A stretch of DNA of 64,000 nt from Adiantum capillus-veneris (GCA_014529385.2 CM043955.1:152258140-152322139), one strand, 5' to 3'; counted from the stretch's first letter, positions 23,615 through 35,988 are shown. Notes: generated from the sequence alone by a model not told the origin. Numbers and translations: made by a program.

Positions 23615-24564
23615 ATGGAAGGCTACCCAATGCCCAATCCCAATAGTTCATGCCAAGACATGCATGCCATGAGCCCACGGTCCGGGCCAAGCATGTTTAG
23701 TCACTTGAAAGAGATTTTTAGTAGAGCCACTCGCTTCGAACATGGAGCTACTTATGTAAATGAAGGGGTTGGGGAAGTAAATTCACCATTCATGACCAAT
23801 GTAGACCCTATGCTCTTAGAGAGTGTGAATGTGAATATTCCATTCACTGCACTCCCTGATTCTTCAAAGCTATTCCCCTCCGAGGTTATATTACTTGATG
23901 GTAGAAGCCTTGTGAAGTTCAAGAGGTTGAGTGATATATTCTTGCATCTAGGAAAAAGGAAATTTAAAGCTTATGCAAGGTAGAGAAATGGAGAGAGATA
24001 AAGGCAAAGGCCCATATGTCAACATCCATGCTAGTCAAGAAATCGAGTGCTCCTGAATTAGCAACCACTAAGGGTCAAACCATAGAGAGCCACATTGCAT
24101 GTAGTTCAATGGACACCCCTAGCACCTCAATCCTAGATGGAGCATTTCTAAATGAAAATTGGGAGTATGAACTACAAACGGAGACTTTAACCGACATATA
24201 CATAGGTCACATCTATCACGTGGGCTGGTTAGATGTCCTACAATCCACATCGGGTGCTACTAGCGTAGATGAGAAATGACAAAGAGTTTGTGATGTCATC
24301 CATAGGGTTATTGAGCTGAAGATGCAGATTAAAGGGATCCACATGCCTTCAATGGGTCTCATGAGATTCTTGGATATAGGGAAGGCTAAGCAACCAACTT
24401 TATCACAAATGGAGACTCCCTCGGTAAGCCCAATGGATCCTCCATATATTGTTTTGCCAGGGGTCTTAGTACAATCTGAGCCCGCAAATGGTAGATTTAT
24501 CTTTCCAAGTTTAACTTATCTTTCTCTTGATGACACCAATGATGGGCATGAAAAATTCTCTTGA
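23615..24564 (+). pseudogene. Element I gag-like region
   Basis: Three broken frames (23615-23983, 24016-24279, 24322-24564) with Pro/Ser/Met-rich sequence. I recognise no capsid domain or zinc knuckle. Its position in front of a retropepsin in the same orientation suggests gag. A 20-bp direct repeat, CCAATGATGGGCATGAAAAA, occurs at about 24536 and 24591. Confidence 0.35.
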
Positions 24565-25492
24565 TGACAACCATGGCTACCATGCTTACCCCAATGATGG
24601 GCATGAAAAAAAAAATGCCATGGATCTCAATTATTAGTAAATCATCACTACATGGTGACCCAATGACTGCAACAGTACCTACAGGTTTGTATCAATCGTA
24701 TGCACCTATGGCCCTTGTGCTCATGTAGCTCCTACCCCTCCCATTGTTTCAACAACTTATGCTCCATGACCACAACATCCAAGCCCTATTTCAATGAGAC
24801 CATACCTGCTAGCATTAGCATGTCACATCCCACATCTGCTATGTAGGGACACACATATGAACCTCAGGCCACTATAAGGTGCAATAGTATACCAAACTTG
24901 GAACCCAAGGGCTGCCTATACGCCAAACCCAATTCCAATCCTTATTCCACATGTAGTCTTGAGAGCACTTGTACCCACTATATTTGATCATTAGGGTGAC
25001 TCTAAGGAAGAGATCACAAAAGACAGGGAAGTCAGAGACCCCAGTTCAAAGACCAACATAGGGACTGGTGACGACCCCGTGTATATGAATAACACTGAAG
25101 AGGATTCTAATTTGAATGAGACCATGGAGACTAAAGCAATCACTAGGAAACAAACAAACAAGGAAGATCATCATGAGCCACAATGGCCAAGACCCAAGGA
25201 ACCCAATAAGAAGATAGGAACTTACCCAAACCCTATAGAGGAGACCGAGCAAGTCAAGCAATTAATGAGTTTGGTGGAAGAGACCCAAAGGGATCTACAA
25301 CTAGCACATAGGCAGATCCTGATTACAGACACAGTTTTCCTGATGTGAAATCAACCTCACAAAGACCATAGACCACTAGCCATACCTAGTGTCATTCAAG
25401 AAGAAAATGAATTTAATTCATTGGGAAGTGGGTGTACTCCCTTCTTATTGGAGAGAATGTTTACATAGGGATTACCTGACCCTATTGAAGAA
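24565..25492 (+). other. Element I linker, decayed
   Basis: Pro-rich and charged broken frames; 25079-25348 is the longest (about 90 codons, rich in Glu, Lys and Asn). No domain seen. Confidence 0.3.
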
Positions 25493-26377
25493 ATGGAGAT
25501 CCCATCTTCCCCATGTCAAGGGACTAAAGACCAAAAAGTGCCGTTAAATATTCTAAAATTTATGGATTTCATGGCTTCAGAAGTTAGAACCACCATCATG
25601 TCTAAACTATATAAAGACCCCGAGCTATTCTTAGCTCTTCAAGATTTCCTCAATGGAAAACTGAAAGTCAGGCTAGAGGAGGAACACTTAGATCCACAAA
25701 CCAACCTAGATGAGAACTCTGTTGTTGAAATACCTGTTAATAGGTTGGGAAAATACTTTCAAGACAATGAATCCAATGATACCATACCAATGACTACCAA
25801 GGGATTAACTGTGAAGGGAATCCTTGATGGTGGCACGGGGGCTAGCATTGTAACTAAAAATTAATGGGAATCTATGGGAAGATCTCACCTTGGGACTACA
25901 AACATAGTGGTAAAGATGGCCAATGGGACTATTGTTAAACCTATTGGGATGCTAGAAGATCTCAAGATCAAGGTCCTTGGACACAAAATAAGGCATACCT
26001 TCATTGTTATGGATTTTTCTAAGCACACTATGCCATCTGAGATGATCTTAGGATGTCCTTTCAAGAGGGAATAAGAAATGGTGCATGATTGGTCTAAAAA
26101 CCATGTCTACTTGCAGTTCCAAAACTCTGTCATTCAAGTTGATCTTGTAATTGGTCAAGCACATTCTCTAGGAAACAGATTTATAATTCATCATAGATCT
26201 GACACCACAATTCACTCGGCCCCATTGCAGTATTGTTACATGTGTAAAAAGGACACTGATGTTGGGAAAGATTTCCCTTATATGGATGTTCTACCTAGAA
26301 TGGTTGAGTTTGACAACGTGGGCTGGGTCCACCTAGCAGCAACCATAGACACTTGGGGAAAAAGGGGGGTGACCTAG
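25493..26377 (+). pseudogene. Element I retropepsin
   Basis: The aspartic protease that cuts the gag-pol polyprotein. VKGILDGGTGASIV at about 25812 carries the catalytic Asp in a D-G-G context, a variant seen in several plant Ty3/gypsy proteases in place of D-T/S-G. MILGCPF at about 26043 is the ILG segment, and HDWSKNHVYLQF after it parallels QDWGNNYLYLK in element C. Stops at 25862 and 26072 break the frame. Protease-RT linker sequence follows to about 26377. Confidence 0.7.
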
Positions 26378-26493
26378 GTAACACCTGAGGGGGATGAAAT
26401 ACCACATCTCGTACCTTTAAATATGATAGGAGAAATGCATATAGCTCGTGGGGACCTACAAGGTGAAGGCTTGATTGACACTGAAACCAATAG

Positions 26494-27410
26494 TGTTAGC
26501 ACCAAACTAACCTATGTAACATTTTTCGGGAGCTTTATTGTAAAAACACTTATTCTTTTGATAAATCGGGAATATTGTAACTCCTATTTGACAAGTGGAT
26601 ATTGTAATCTATGAGCCGAAGGTATAAGATTTTAGATTGTATCAATTTATCCTTAGTTAGAGCTCCCAAAGGATTAGTTTTTGACCAAAGAAACCTTCGC
26701 TAAGGTATAAAAGCCAATTTTTTAAAGTTTTTACTAAGTTTTTGGGTAAGAAATACAAAGTGTGAGTTTACGACGCTCACTTCTCTCCTTCTCATGCTTC
26801 TATCTCCCTTGTCGGTTGTCACATTGCAGTGTTGTTTGTTGTGTTGCAACCACAGGTAAGAGCCTTACGCATTGACGTAAACATATCATGATAAATCTTA
26901 GCTTTTGATGTTGCTAACCGACGACCTAATTTCATCATAAGTAGGAATTTAAGCTAGGAAATCACAAAACAATCATAGGTGGGGTATTGGAGCATCATTG
27001 CTAAGCCTTTAGATGCATTCGGGGTCATAAACAACTAGGTCAAAATCTCAGTGCTGTTGTTGTTAATAATCACATTTTTTGCACTTCATTGAAAGTGAGA
27101 TGTGAGACAATAATCATGAGTGCTAAGGTATTATATACTTATCCTAGAAGTTTCATAGCATCTGGATGTCGTTTGATATTGTAATGATCATGGTTTTCTT
27201 GTCAATTAGCGACTAGCTTTTGATGACTTAGGTCATTTGAGTGTAGCTTGTGTTAGGTGCGAGTTTTCTGTTGTTTTCCAAGAGATTGACACCCTTTTGT
27301 AGCCTCCATGCACTAGTTGAGTCAGCTTCGTCCCATGGATTGTCAATTATGTTTGTGGTTCTTGTTATGTATGCAATTAGATAAGAGTGAGGTTAGGAAA
27401 TCCATCCACA
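26494..27410 (+). repeat. Element B 5' LTR
   Basis: A 917-bp LTR starting TGTTAGCACCAAACTAAC and ending CACA, two bases before the primer site. It is homologous along its length to the element C LTR (43268-44174), including the TATAAAAGCCAATTTTT promoter block and the CATTGACGTAA block. Confidence 0.9.
26706..26713 (+). promoter_or_regulatory. TATA box in element B LTR
   Basis: TATAAAAG, 212 bp into the LTR, with flanks identical to those of the C LTR at 43488. Confidence 0.75.
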
Positions 27411-27412
27411 TT

Positions 27413-27430
27413 TGGCGCCGTTGTTGAGGA
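27413..27430 (+). promoter_or_regulatory. Primer binding site of element B
   Basis: TGGCGCCGTTGTTGAGGA, the tRNA-Asp-type site with two changes in the 3' half. Confidence 0.85.
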
Positions 27431-29396
27431 TGAATAGACCTAAACTAAGAAGAACAAGAGCATCTTGTGTAGTTGTCCTTTAACTTCCTCTATGATCACC
27501 TAGAGCTAGACTTTGTCTTTCAAACCGCATAGCTTAAGAGTGTAATCTTTTGCTGTGTAGAGGTATCTTGGGAATAGATTGTACTTGAAAAGTACCTTGT
27601 AGGATTGTAGGATTAGGTTGGTATTCTGAGAATGATTGATGGACAAGACAAGTCTTAAGATCAATACTCAGGACACCATAAAAAACAAGAAAAAAAGTGT
27701 TCATGGACACCTTTCACAACCCAATTGCAGTAGAAACTAGGAGTAGGGTAAGTAGAATCCAAGGTGGGATCTCAAATCATTGCTTACTCCAAAAGAATCA
27801 TCTATGAGTTGTTTATGTGAACTTGCATAACTTTAGGTCTACGGCTTGAAACAGTATCAAAAGATTTTCAAACATTGAAACTGGCTAAAGATTATGCTAA
27901 TAAAAGTTGAATGAACCAGTGGGTAAGCATAAGGATGCATTTGAGGTAAATTTTTAAGAGTTTATAAAACTTAGATTATTTACATTTTCTTGAGAATTTA
28001 GACCAAATTAAGTTTTGACTTGACTCAGAGGCTTAAAACATGTCACAAAAAGACTGACCATTGAAAAAATTACAAAAATTATTCACTTTAGGCCAAAAGT
28101 AAATAATCACGATTATTTACTTTTAATTCAAAATTGATCAAGGCTGATACTAGAGGCTCTATGCATGATTACAAACATCTTTTGTGAAGGCTCATAGAGT
28201 GTAGATCACAAAACAGACCAAAACTTCATAGAAACTAAAATCTGTATGATTGTCGAGAAATTGAGTTTGACTTGATAAAATCTTGCTTAAATTTTGTGAA
28301 ACTTGACTCAGAGGCTTACTTTAAATTGTTTAACATGTATGCATGCTCAAATGATAAAAAAATATGCTAAACATTTGGCAAAAGTAAATAATTATGATTA
28401 GTTACTTTCGTCCAATTTTCAAACATTTTTGGCCAACCAAGCATATCACATGTTCTATCTTGTTGTACAGTATTGAACACTCATATCAAATTTGGTGAAA
28501 TTTGGATCTGTAAAGTGAAAATTGTGGCCAGTTTTGTAAAGACAGTCTACAAACACAAAACTGTTGACAAATTGAGTAGGGCTTATCCAAACTTGGTGAA
28601 ACTTTGTTGGGGAGCTTAAGTTGAGATGCTTTACCTGTTTGTATCAACATCTTGACAAAAAAATGCTAAAAAGCCCTAGAAGTAAATAATCACGATTATT
28701 TACATTTGCCCTAGGTTTGAGATTTTTTCCAGACGTGAGTATACCACAAGGTCAAGCATATGAAGTAGACTACTCATATCAAATTTGGTGAAATTTGGAT
28801 CATAAAAGTGAGACTTAAGCCAGATTCTTAAAATCTGAGTCTGCGGACACTAAACACTTGATAACTTGGACAAATCTTGTTCAAACTTAGTGAAACTGTC
28901 TAGAGACTACAACAAGGTGTCTATATAGCAAAACAATTCTAAAAGGTGAGAAAAACCGAGCAAAGTAAATAATTAAATTATATACTTTTAAGCCCCAAAG
29001 ACAAGATTTTGGACTTTTGATCTTGTACAATGTTAGAACAACATAATACAAGGCCACTGATCAAGTTTGGATTCCATCAAATCCAAATTAGTACATATTG
29101 ATGAGTTTCCAGGTTTCAGATTAGTCCTTTAGCTCTTTGTAGGGGTAGAATCTGAAACTCTCATTTGCTGACTCACTTAGTTTAGATTGAAGCGATATAC
29201 ACAGACCAATCACAATAGTTAGCAAAAATCGTACATTCTTTGAGAGAAAACAACTAACTTGATTATAACTGACACATGAACCAGGTTGCAGTCAAAGAAT
29301 TGGGAGTTTGATAGGAGTTGAATTCAAGTCAAGTGGAAAAATAGATAACAATCTAATCCATCAATAAGTACTCTATCCAGGGCTTAACAAGTCTAT
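27431..29396 (+). repeat. Element B leader: about 290-bp diverged tandem units with palindromes
   Basis: A non-coding leader of about 2 kb. From about 27970 it is built of diverged units of roughly 290 bp. Each carries a near-palindrome (28100-28119, 28385-28404, 28683-28702, 28966-28984; a half copy near 27975) and shared phrases such as TTTGGTGAAATTTGGATC and GACTCAGAGGCTTA. The best copies read TAAATAATCACGATTATTTA. Element C has the same layout. Confidence 0.75.
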
Positions 29397-31547
29397 ATGA
29401 ATCTTAGATCTAGTCGTATACTAGCAAATCAAGGCATATTTGGAAAGACCGCTAGTAGGGTATCCATCGAAGAGAGTATGAATCAAGGTGATCAATTGGG
29501 CACTATCTTTGAAGAAGTCCTAGACACTTATTCCGACGCAACATCTGAAATGTCGTCCTGTTCGACTCAGTCAGGAGCCGGAACAACAATGCAATATAAG
29601 CACATACTCACCTTTTATAATACTAATTTCTATGGAGCTCAAATTTTACCTAGATCCTAATGAAGAGTATTCCATTCACATTGATAACCATGACATATAG
29701 TTTTAAGACAAAATAAGAGAAAACAAACGAGAAAAAATGTATATGGATAAAAATGGGACTCAGCATGTAAAAGTTGAAAATCTTGATGTAATAGACAAAT
29801 GGGGGTTAGAAGTGAATACAATAATTTCGGGTATGGTAACAAAAGAAGGTCCACCAAATTTAGAATTCGAGGGATATGATCAAGTTGATCTAGAACCTTT
29901 GAAACTGCTTAGTACTGATAATCCTAGAATTGGAGTCTCTTGTTGAGAGGATAGGAACGTCAAGGATCTTTTATGGACCTCTCATACCAAGCCGAGGCAG
30001 TTAACACCCATGAAGATCATCTATATCTTCAAGATCAAAGACAATTGTTCAACAGATCTACCATCTTAACTATTTAGGGGTTGTTATAATAATAACTTTG
30101 TTATGATGAGTCCTGAGGAAGTAGAACAAACCAGATACCAAGGGTACTCTATAAGAGATTGGATATTGGGGAAAGGACTTGATCCTCTTCCAAGAGAGAA
30201 CCCCGCAAGAGATCTTTTGGGAGCAATGTTAAAAACCCAAACCTACCTCATCACAAAGAAAACCAAGTGACATTAGAGTCAGTGCAGGGCTACACGAGTC
30301 ACTATTTCCAATAGATTGGTTTGAAGGACTCGAGATAGGACCAACTTCTAGAAGAGTTGGAGATGAGCCAAACAAACGTGTTAGACCTGCTGATTTTAAA
30401 AAATGGGTCAAAAAATACAGTGGATCTAGGGATCCATATGACCACTTAGCTAGCTTCAAGCAAGTTCTAAGAGCAGAATGCATATTTAATTTCCACACTC
30501 AATTTGAGGGATTTGGAATAAATTTACAAGGAAAATCTTTGACATGGTTCCAAAACATTCCACCAAGGGAAATCATGGATTTAAATACACTAGCTCAGGG
30601 ATTTGAAGCTGCATGTTCCCAAACTGGGCTCAAACATAATACGATAGCTCAAATCTATAGCTTCAAACAGAAACAAGGTGAGTCTGTTAGGGATTGTGCA
30701 ACTAGGATGAAACAATACGTTGCAAGATGCCCATAATTAGAAATACCAGTAGAAGAAAGATTCGTGTCATTATTTCTAGAAGGATTTCTCAACAAAGAAC
30801 TTCATGCTATACTGAATAGCAAGAAGCAAAAGAGTGTGTATCAGATGCTATTGACCTGGGAGACAATTGTGATATTTTCAATGAAGGAGATGTCCCTAAG
30901 GATATATAGAGTGAGAAAACAACATACACAAAACCAACACAAGTGGGAACAACATCTGCAACACCACTTACAACCCCCTTACAACCAGAAGACATGCTCA
31001 AAAGGATGAATAATATGTAGAAAGCTCCATTAGAGGACCTGGGCTGCAAAAATGGGATGCCAATGAGGGTAAATGGATAAACCATGAGACCAATGAGTAC
31101 TATTACCGACCAAAGTACGATGGAAATGTTCGATATGTGCCTATGAGACCACAAGGAAAACCCATGTACAAATATCATCCTAATATGGCCTCAACACAAA
31201 GACCACCGATGGGTATGGAAAGACCACAACCAGTGTGTAGTCAACAACCTGCACTTCCTGGACATAATTCAGTGCCTATAAATTACATGCATTCAGAAGG
31301 AGTCATAGATGAACAAGCACTAGTTCCTGTTACACCTTATGCTGAGCCTAGTCCATCTACAGGAATGGTAAAAGAAGAGTGGTATAATTCACATCCAGCA
31401 TCAATGGAAGAACCTATGACTTATACTACACCAGAGATTACACCAATGTACTTTGTAGCTAATCAAGGTGTTAGACCTCCAATGGTAAGACCCATGATTA
31501 AGCCAAAGACTATAAATTGCCATAATTGTGGTGCAGATGATCATTGA
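29397..31547 (+). pseudogene. gag: Element B gag
   Basis: The N-terminus MNLRSSRILANQGI aligns with MNLRSSRVLGNQGI of element C at 46135. A capsid-type retrotransposon gag domain is visible at 30539-30900 (TWFQNIPP, AQIYSFKQKQGESVRD, FLEGF). A Pro/Met-rich part (KYDGNVRYVPMRPQG) follows, then the first zinc knuckle at 31518-31559. Stops and frameshifts lie at about 29658, 29946, 30736, 31009 and others. Several are Trp codons turned into stops relative to C. An in-frame TGA at 31545 falls inside the first knuckle, at the same codon as in C. Confidence 0.85.
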
Positions 31548-32650
31548 AAAAATGAATGCCCAAAACCTGACACGAACATTAAACCATTTGAAGCTTTTTG
31601 TATACAATGCTGCAAAAAAGGAGAACACTTTCCTGGAGACTGTCCAAAAAATTTGTTAAACAAAGAAAAAGTTGTGGTGAATGTAGTCCAAGTGATACCT
31701 AGTAACTCTTCGAAAAGTAAACCTATTGTTCCAATCAAGGTGATCACTAGAGCCCAAGCTAAGAAAAAGAAACATAACTCCTCTGATGAATCGGAGAATA
31801 CTAAAAATTCCTCACAAAAGACCAAGAAAGAAGACAAAAAAAGAGATGAGAAAAAAAAAAAAAAAAAAAAGCCAAAGAACTATTCCAAGAAAAAGTGAAA
31901 GAAATTGGGAGTAAAATCAAGTAACCACAATAAAATCTGGAGGATCAATTTTGGTAGACAAAATTTTTGAGCCAATCAATGCAGCATTGGAAGCTTTCCA
32001 AGTGAGACTTAAAGTAGACCAAAATATGGAAAACAAATGGAAAAACTATTCTTCTCTAGATATGGAAGCAGCTAAGCTTGAAGATTATCAAAATTTGGTA
32101 AGAATTACTCAAGAAATGGTGGAAAAACAAAAACCCAAACTTGAGAGTATAGCAAAACCCAAGGAGCTTGTGATAGAAACCAATAAAGAGAAATCCAAAG
32201 TGGTGGTATAACCCCACATTGAAACTAAAGAGCTGAAACTTATAGTGCCTGACAATGAAGATTCTTTAGATGGAATTCCGTTTGTGGAGGAAGACTAGCG
32301 AGGACATTTTTGGAAAAAAGTGAGAGAGATTAATGATGGAAGCATAGCTTTGAAATTAGCTCGTATAGAGGAAGTCTGGTTAGACAATTTACCTCCTAAT
32401 ATGGACATTGATATACAATCCTTATATGGGAATTGTGGCTTTGAAGCATCACACGAATGTCTAAACCATTGACTCTAAAAATACTACCCTCTTACTTAGG
32501 AGACAACGAAGATGAGTCCATAGTGTGCAAAACCACTATGGTAAAAAGAGTGAAATAGACCCTAGAGGTAGAGAACATCCATTCAATCATGTCAACACCC
32601 ATTCAATGTACTCTTACCTTGGAAGAGCTGTTAAAAATTAGACCACATTT
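31548..32650 (+). pseudogene. Element B second zinc knuckle and linker
   Basis: In the frame of the first knuckle, 31599-31643 encodes a second knuckle (CIQCCKKGEHFPGDC, spacing C-x2-C-x5-H-x4-C). A Lys-rich region with a 20-A run (31851-31870) follows, then a charged linker (31951-32211). All of it aligns with C at 48385-49300. This would be the nucleocapsid end and the gag-protease linker. B has a stop at 32296 (TAG) where C has a Trp codon. Confidence 0.7.
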
Positions 32651-32655
32651 ATGGG

Positions 32656-33605
32656 ATGATTACAAAAAACTCTAGAGAAGGTGGGAATAACATGGTAATC
32701 ATAAAAAATATGGGTAAATTGAAACATGAATTCGATAACAACGAGATTAGATATGTCCCTATGAACAAAGTCGAAGAATATTACGAGGGGGAAGAAGGAA
32801 GCACAATCCTTACAGTGAGCTATAATGATGTAGAAACCATGGCAATACTGGACAGTGGGGCTGGCATAGCCATAGCCACAAAAGCAATATGAGAATCATG
32901 GGAAAAACCGGCCATTAGACAAACTCAAATGAATTTACAATTGGTGGATGCAATAAAGAAAAACCCTTAGGATTTCTTGAAAAAATGATAGTTAGCTCAT
33001 GTGGAATTGATTATCAACATACTTTTGCAATACTGGACTTTAGAAAGAAACTTAATTATGAAATCATCTTGGGAAGGCTATTCATGCGGCAAGTACAACT
33101 CATTCAAGATTGGAGAAACAATTACATGTACTTGAGGGTTAATTTGAATGATCACACTTATAGAGATGTAATGAAAAACACCCATTCAAGAATTTGACTC
33201 AGTCTCTTCGGCTAAATCAAAGCTTCCATCTTGGTTATGGCTGCAATTGGTATTGAGTTAAAGACACACATATTTGGATATATGGAGCCTCAGAAAATGA
33301 GAGTTTAAAACAAGAAGAATGTATCTTTGAAAGGGATTGCACAGATGAAGCATATATATCTGAACCCTTTTCGGAGAATTTGTTTGAGCCATTTGAATGG
33401 ACTCAAATTTTGGCAACAATGGATGTGTTTGTAAATACGTCTATGCCTACTCAATTTTGCAATGAGGATGGTTATGACATAATTCCCATACAAACAATCT
33501 CAACTCTTCACATTGAAGATCAAGTTTAGGAACCCAAGGACTTACTAAAACCTCAACAAGTCTTTTGAGACCTCTACTATGATGCTGCTGACGACTTTGA
33601 AGAAC
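32656..33605 (+). pseudogene. Element B retropepsin and linker
   Basis: AILDSGAGIAIA at about 32844 is the active-site segment with D-S-G. EIILGRLFMR at about 33060 is the ILG segment, and IQDWRNNYMYL follows. Frames break at 32890 and elsewhere. The linker after it matches C up to DAADDFEEHST near 33600, where similarity stops because the next part of C (about 1.1 kb with the N-terminal half of RT) is absent. Confidence 0.8.
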
Positions 33606-34194
33606 ATTCAACTCATCATTTTGTGTTATGGCTTTTGGATTAACCACTACCCGTGCTACCTTCCAAAAATTAATGAACACTCCTTTTATGGAATATTTGA
33701 GGGATTTTTGTGAAGCTTTCTTAGATGACCTTTGTGTTTATTCTTCTTGGAAAGAACATCTATCATGTTTACGAAAAGTGTTTGAAAAGTGCAGATTGTA
33801 TCACATCTCATTAAACCCTTTCAAATGCCAATTTTGGGTTAAACATGGAGTCTGTTTAGGGCATATAGTGTCAAAAAATGGGATTTCCATAGAGAAGAGA
33901 AAAATTAAAGACACTTACAATTTGCCACCACCTACAAACTATAAAAGAGCTCAAAGGTGCATGGTCCATGTCGGTTATTACCGACGGTTTATTTTAAACT
34001 TTTTCTCGAGATAGCTCGCCCATTATACAAGCTTCTTATTGAGTTCCACTGGACCATGCTTATGAGTTATTAAAAAAGGCCTTGACAAGTGCTCCCATCT
34101 TACGAGTGCCAGATTGGAATGTAATTTTTCATGTGCATATTGATGCATCAAACTTTGTTATTGGGTGTGCTCTAGCTCAACCAGGAGAACATAA
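33606..34194 (+). pseudogene. Block L reverse transcriptase (C-terminal half) and RNaseH start
   Basis: VMAFGLTTTRATFQKLM is the conserved FGL-N-AP-TFQ region, and AFLDDLCVYS at about 33715 is the catalytic box with F-L-D-D in place of Y-x-D-D. GHIVSKNGI and YYRRFI are the thumb and connection motifs. The fingers domain is missing by deletion at 33605. RNaseH begins in another frame (LTSAPILRVPDWNVIFHV, then DASNFVIGCALAQPG near 34140) and is cut by J at 34200. Confidence 0.8.
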
Positions 34195-34199
34195 ATTGG

Positions 34200-35988
34200 T
34201 GTAACATTTAATGGCCTAAAAACTTGTGTGTAGCAGAAATTAGCATGAACATAGTGGGCATTTCATTAGAATAGATTCCTAATGAGAATTACAAGAGTGC
34301 TTGGGTGGAGAGAGCAACAAAAAGCATAAGACCTAGTTAGATAGCATGAACAATACTTTCAAAAGAGAGACAAATTAAGCTATTGACAACAGTTGAGGAC
34401 CGGATTTGTATTATGGTTTCTCCCATCCAGAGAGACATTGTACAATACAATTCTTTGTGTTCCTTCAAGACTAGCTAGTGCAATGAAGATGAAAGCTTCA
34501 TGCACTAAGAAAAACACTTAGCAAACACAACATCAATTATCCCCGGTCTCAAACCCAAGACCTCACACACCTTCAAAGATGGTGAGAGCTAGCAGGGTAT
34601 GAGAGTAGATTTAGAGGAAGAAGGAGTATCTTACGAGAAAGATGTACATCTCCTCACATAATCACTCATATTAGCATAGCTTAGCTTAGTAAGTAGCATG
34701 GTAGAGGAGATGAGCATGCATTGAAGCTTGTCTCTTGGTTGGATTTGCATCACAAAGCCAAGAGTTGTTGGTGTAGGCCTCCCTTCTCACAAGCTTGGAG
34801 TAGGTGGTAAGCTTTCCATTAAAGCTTGAGAAGGAGAGAGAGTCTTCTTTACTTCACACATGAGATTTTGTGAGTGTGTGTGTGTGTGTGATAATGCCTT
34901 GCAAAAATCAGCCCTCTCTCTCTCTCTTGGGCGACCCCTCTTGCTATTTGCTCTTGCTATTCTCTCATTGGACCTCCCTAGGGCTAGCCAATGACAATTA
35001 AGCAGCATAAGTGATAGCCTTCTAACATGTGTCCCCTTTTGTGAGAGCTTTAGGTAATTTAAACTCTCATTGGACCCCTTGCCTCCTGGCCAATAGGAAT
35101 CAGGCAAGCCATTGGGCTGCCCCGGGGAGGTCACCTAATAAAAAACGTAAAACTATCACGTGAGTTCAACAGAAGGGTATTTAAAGTTCTTGAAACTTAC
35201 ACAAATATATATACAGAAGGGCATTATTTTTTCAAATTTGAAAAGAACTTACAGATTTTAAAAGATTCTTAACAAAATTCACAGATAAGGGGTTTTACAA
35301 ACATGTCTTGAACGCACGTGATATGGTAGTTTTACATATAGTGAACCCCCCGAGTGGGCTGCTAAATGCTCATTGGACACCTTGGGAGACTGTCCAATAG
35401 TCTTCTAGAGGAATTAATTCTCATTGGTTCTTTTATTAAGTGTTTTTAACATTAATTAAACTATATTTACTCTAGCCTAATTCTCATTGGTCCACCTCCA
35501 AGGCCATCCAATAAGAATTGGGTACACCTTGTGGGCATCTGGCCTAGGGAGCTAACATGTGTCCCTCATTCCATTTGTGTAAAGGGAGCTTGTGTGTGTG
35601 TGTGTGTGTGGCTTTCTCTCTCATCCCCTACATGCAAGGCTCGCCCCCTCCCAAGTAGGGATTGTAAAGACTTTTTTGTACACACACAAAGCATCCAATT
35701 CCCCTATGGTTGACCTTTGGATACAACCTTTGAATTTTGGAACCTTAGCATTTTGGAAGTCTTAATGGGCTAAACCTTAGGGTCTTTTTAGCCCATTGTT
35801 GCACATGGCTCTTTTGCAGATGGCCCCCCCTTTGGATCCCTATTTTCCGTCCTTTGGATCCCTACTGTGGCCGGTCTGCTAGCTTAACGAATATTCTAGT
35901 TTTTTCTCCCCTGGCACTTCCCCATATTAAATGATCAGTTTAACATGAGAAAATCATTTAGGAGAATTAGATATTGATTATTACGACA
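34200..35988 (+). mobile_element. Insertion J: probable solo LTR
   Basis: A 1789-bp insertion starting TGTAACA and ending CGACA, flanked by a perfect 5-bp duplication ATTGG (34195-34199 and 35989-35993). Removing it would rejoin the two halves of RNaseH. It contains no coding frame of note and small (GT)n tracts near 34875 and 35590. TG/CA ends with a 5-bp duplication fit an LTR, and its single-unit structure suggests a solo LTR left by recombination. It carries four ATTGG-N16/17-CCAAT dyads. Confidence 0.75.

Larger units (their letters stand above)
23420..26493 (+). mobile_element. Element I: gag-protease remnant cut by element B
   Basis: Plus-strand frames at 23615-24564, 25079-25348, 25493-25864, 25874-26074 and 26078-26377 form a decayed gag-protease region of a Ty3/gypsy element. 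It stops at 26493, exactly where the element B LTR starts. Its 5' LTR and the RT-integrase half are not seen in the window; the latter would lie beyond the nested insertions. Confidence 0.6.
26494..33605 (+). mobile_element. Element B: LTR, leader, gag and protease part
   Basis: LTR, primer site, long leader, gag and protease follow in order and match element C throughout. At about 33605 the match to C stops, and a more divergent RT block (L) begins. B therefore looks like the left half of an element joined to L by deletion or recombination. No 3' LTR of this type is seen before 64000. Confidence 0.75.

Noticed and set aside
28100..28984. Regularly spaced palindromes as a CRISPR array
   Set aside because: Spacing is about 290 bp, spacers are diverged copies of each other, and the setting is a plant retroelement leader with no cas genes.
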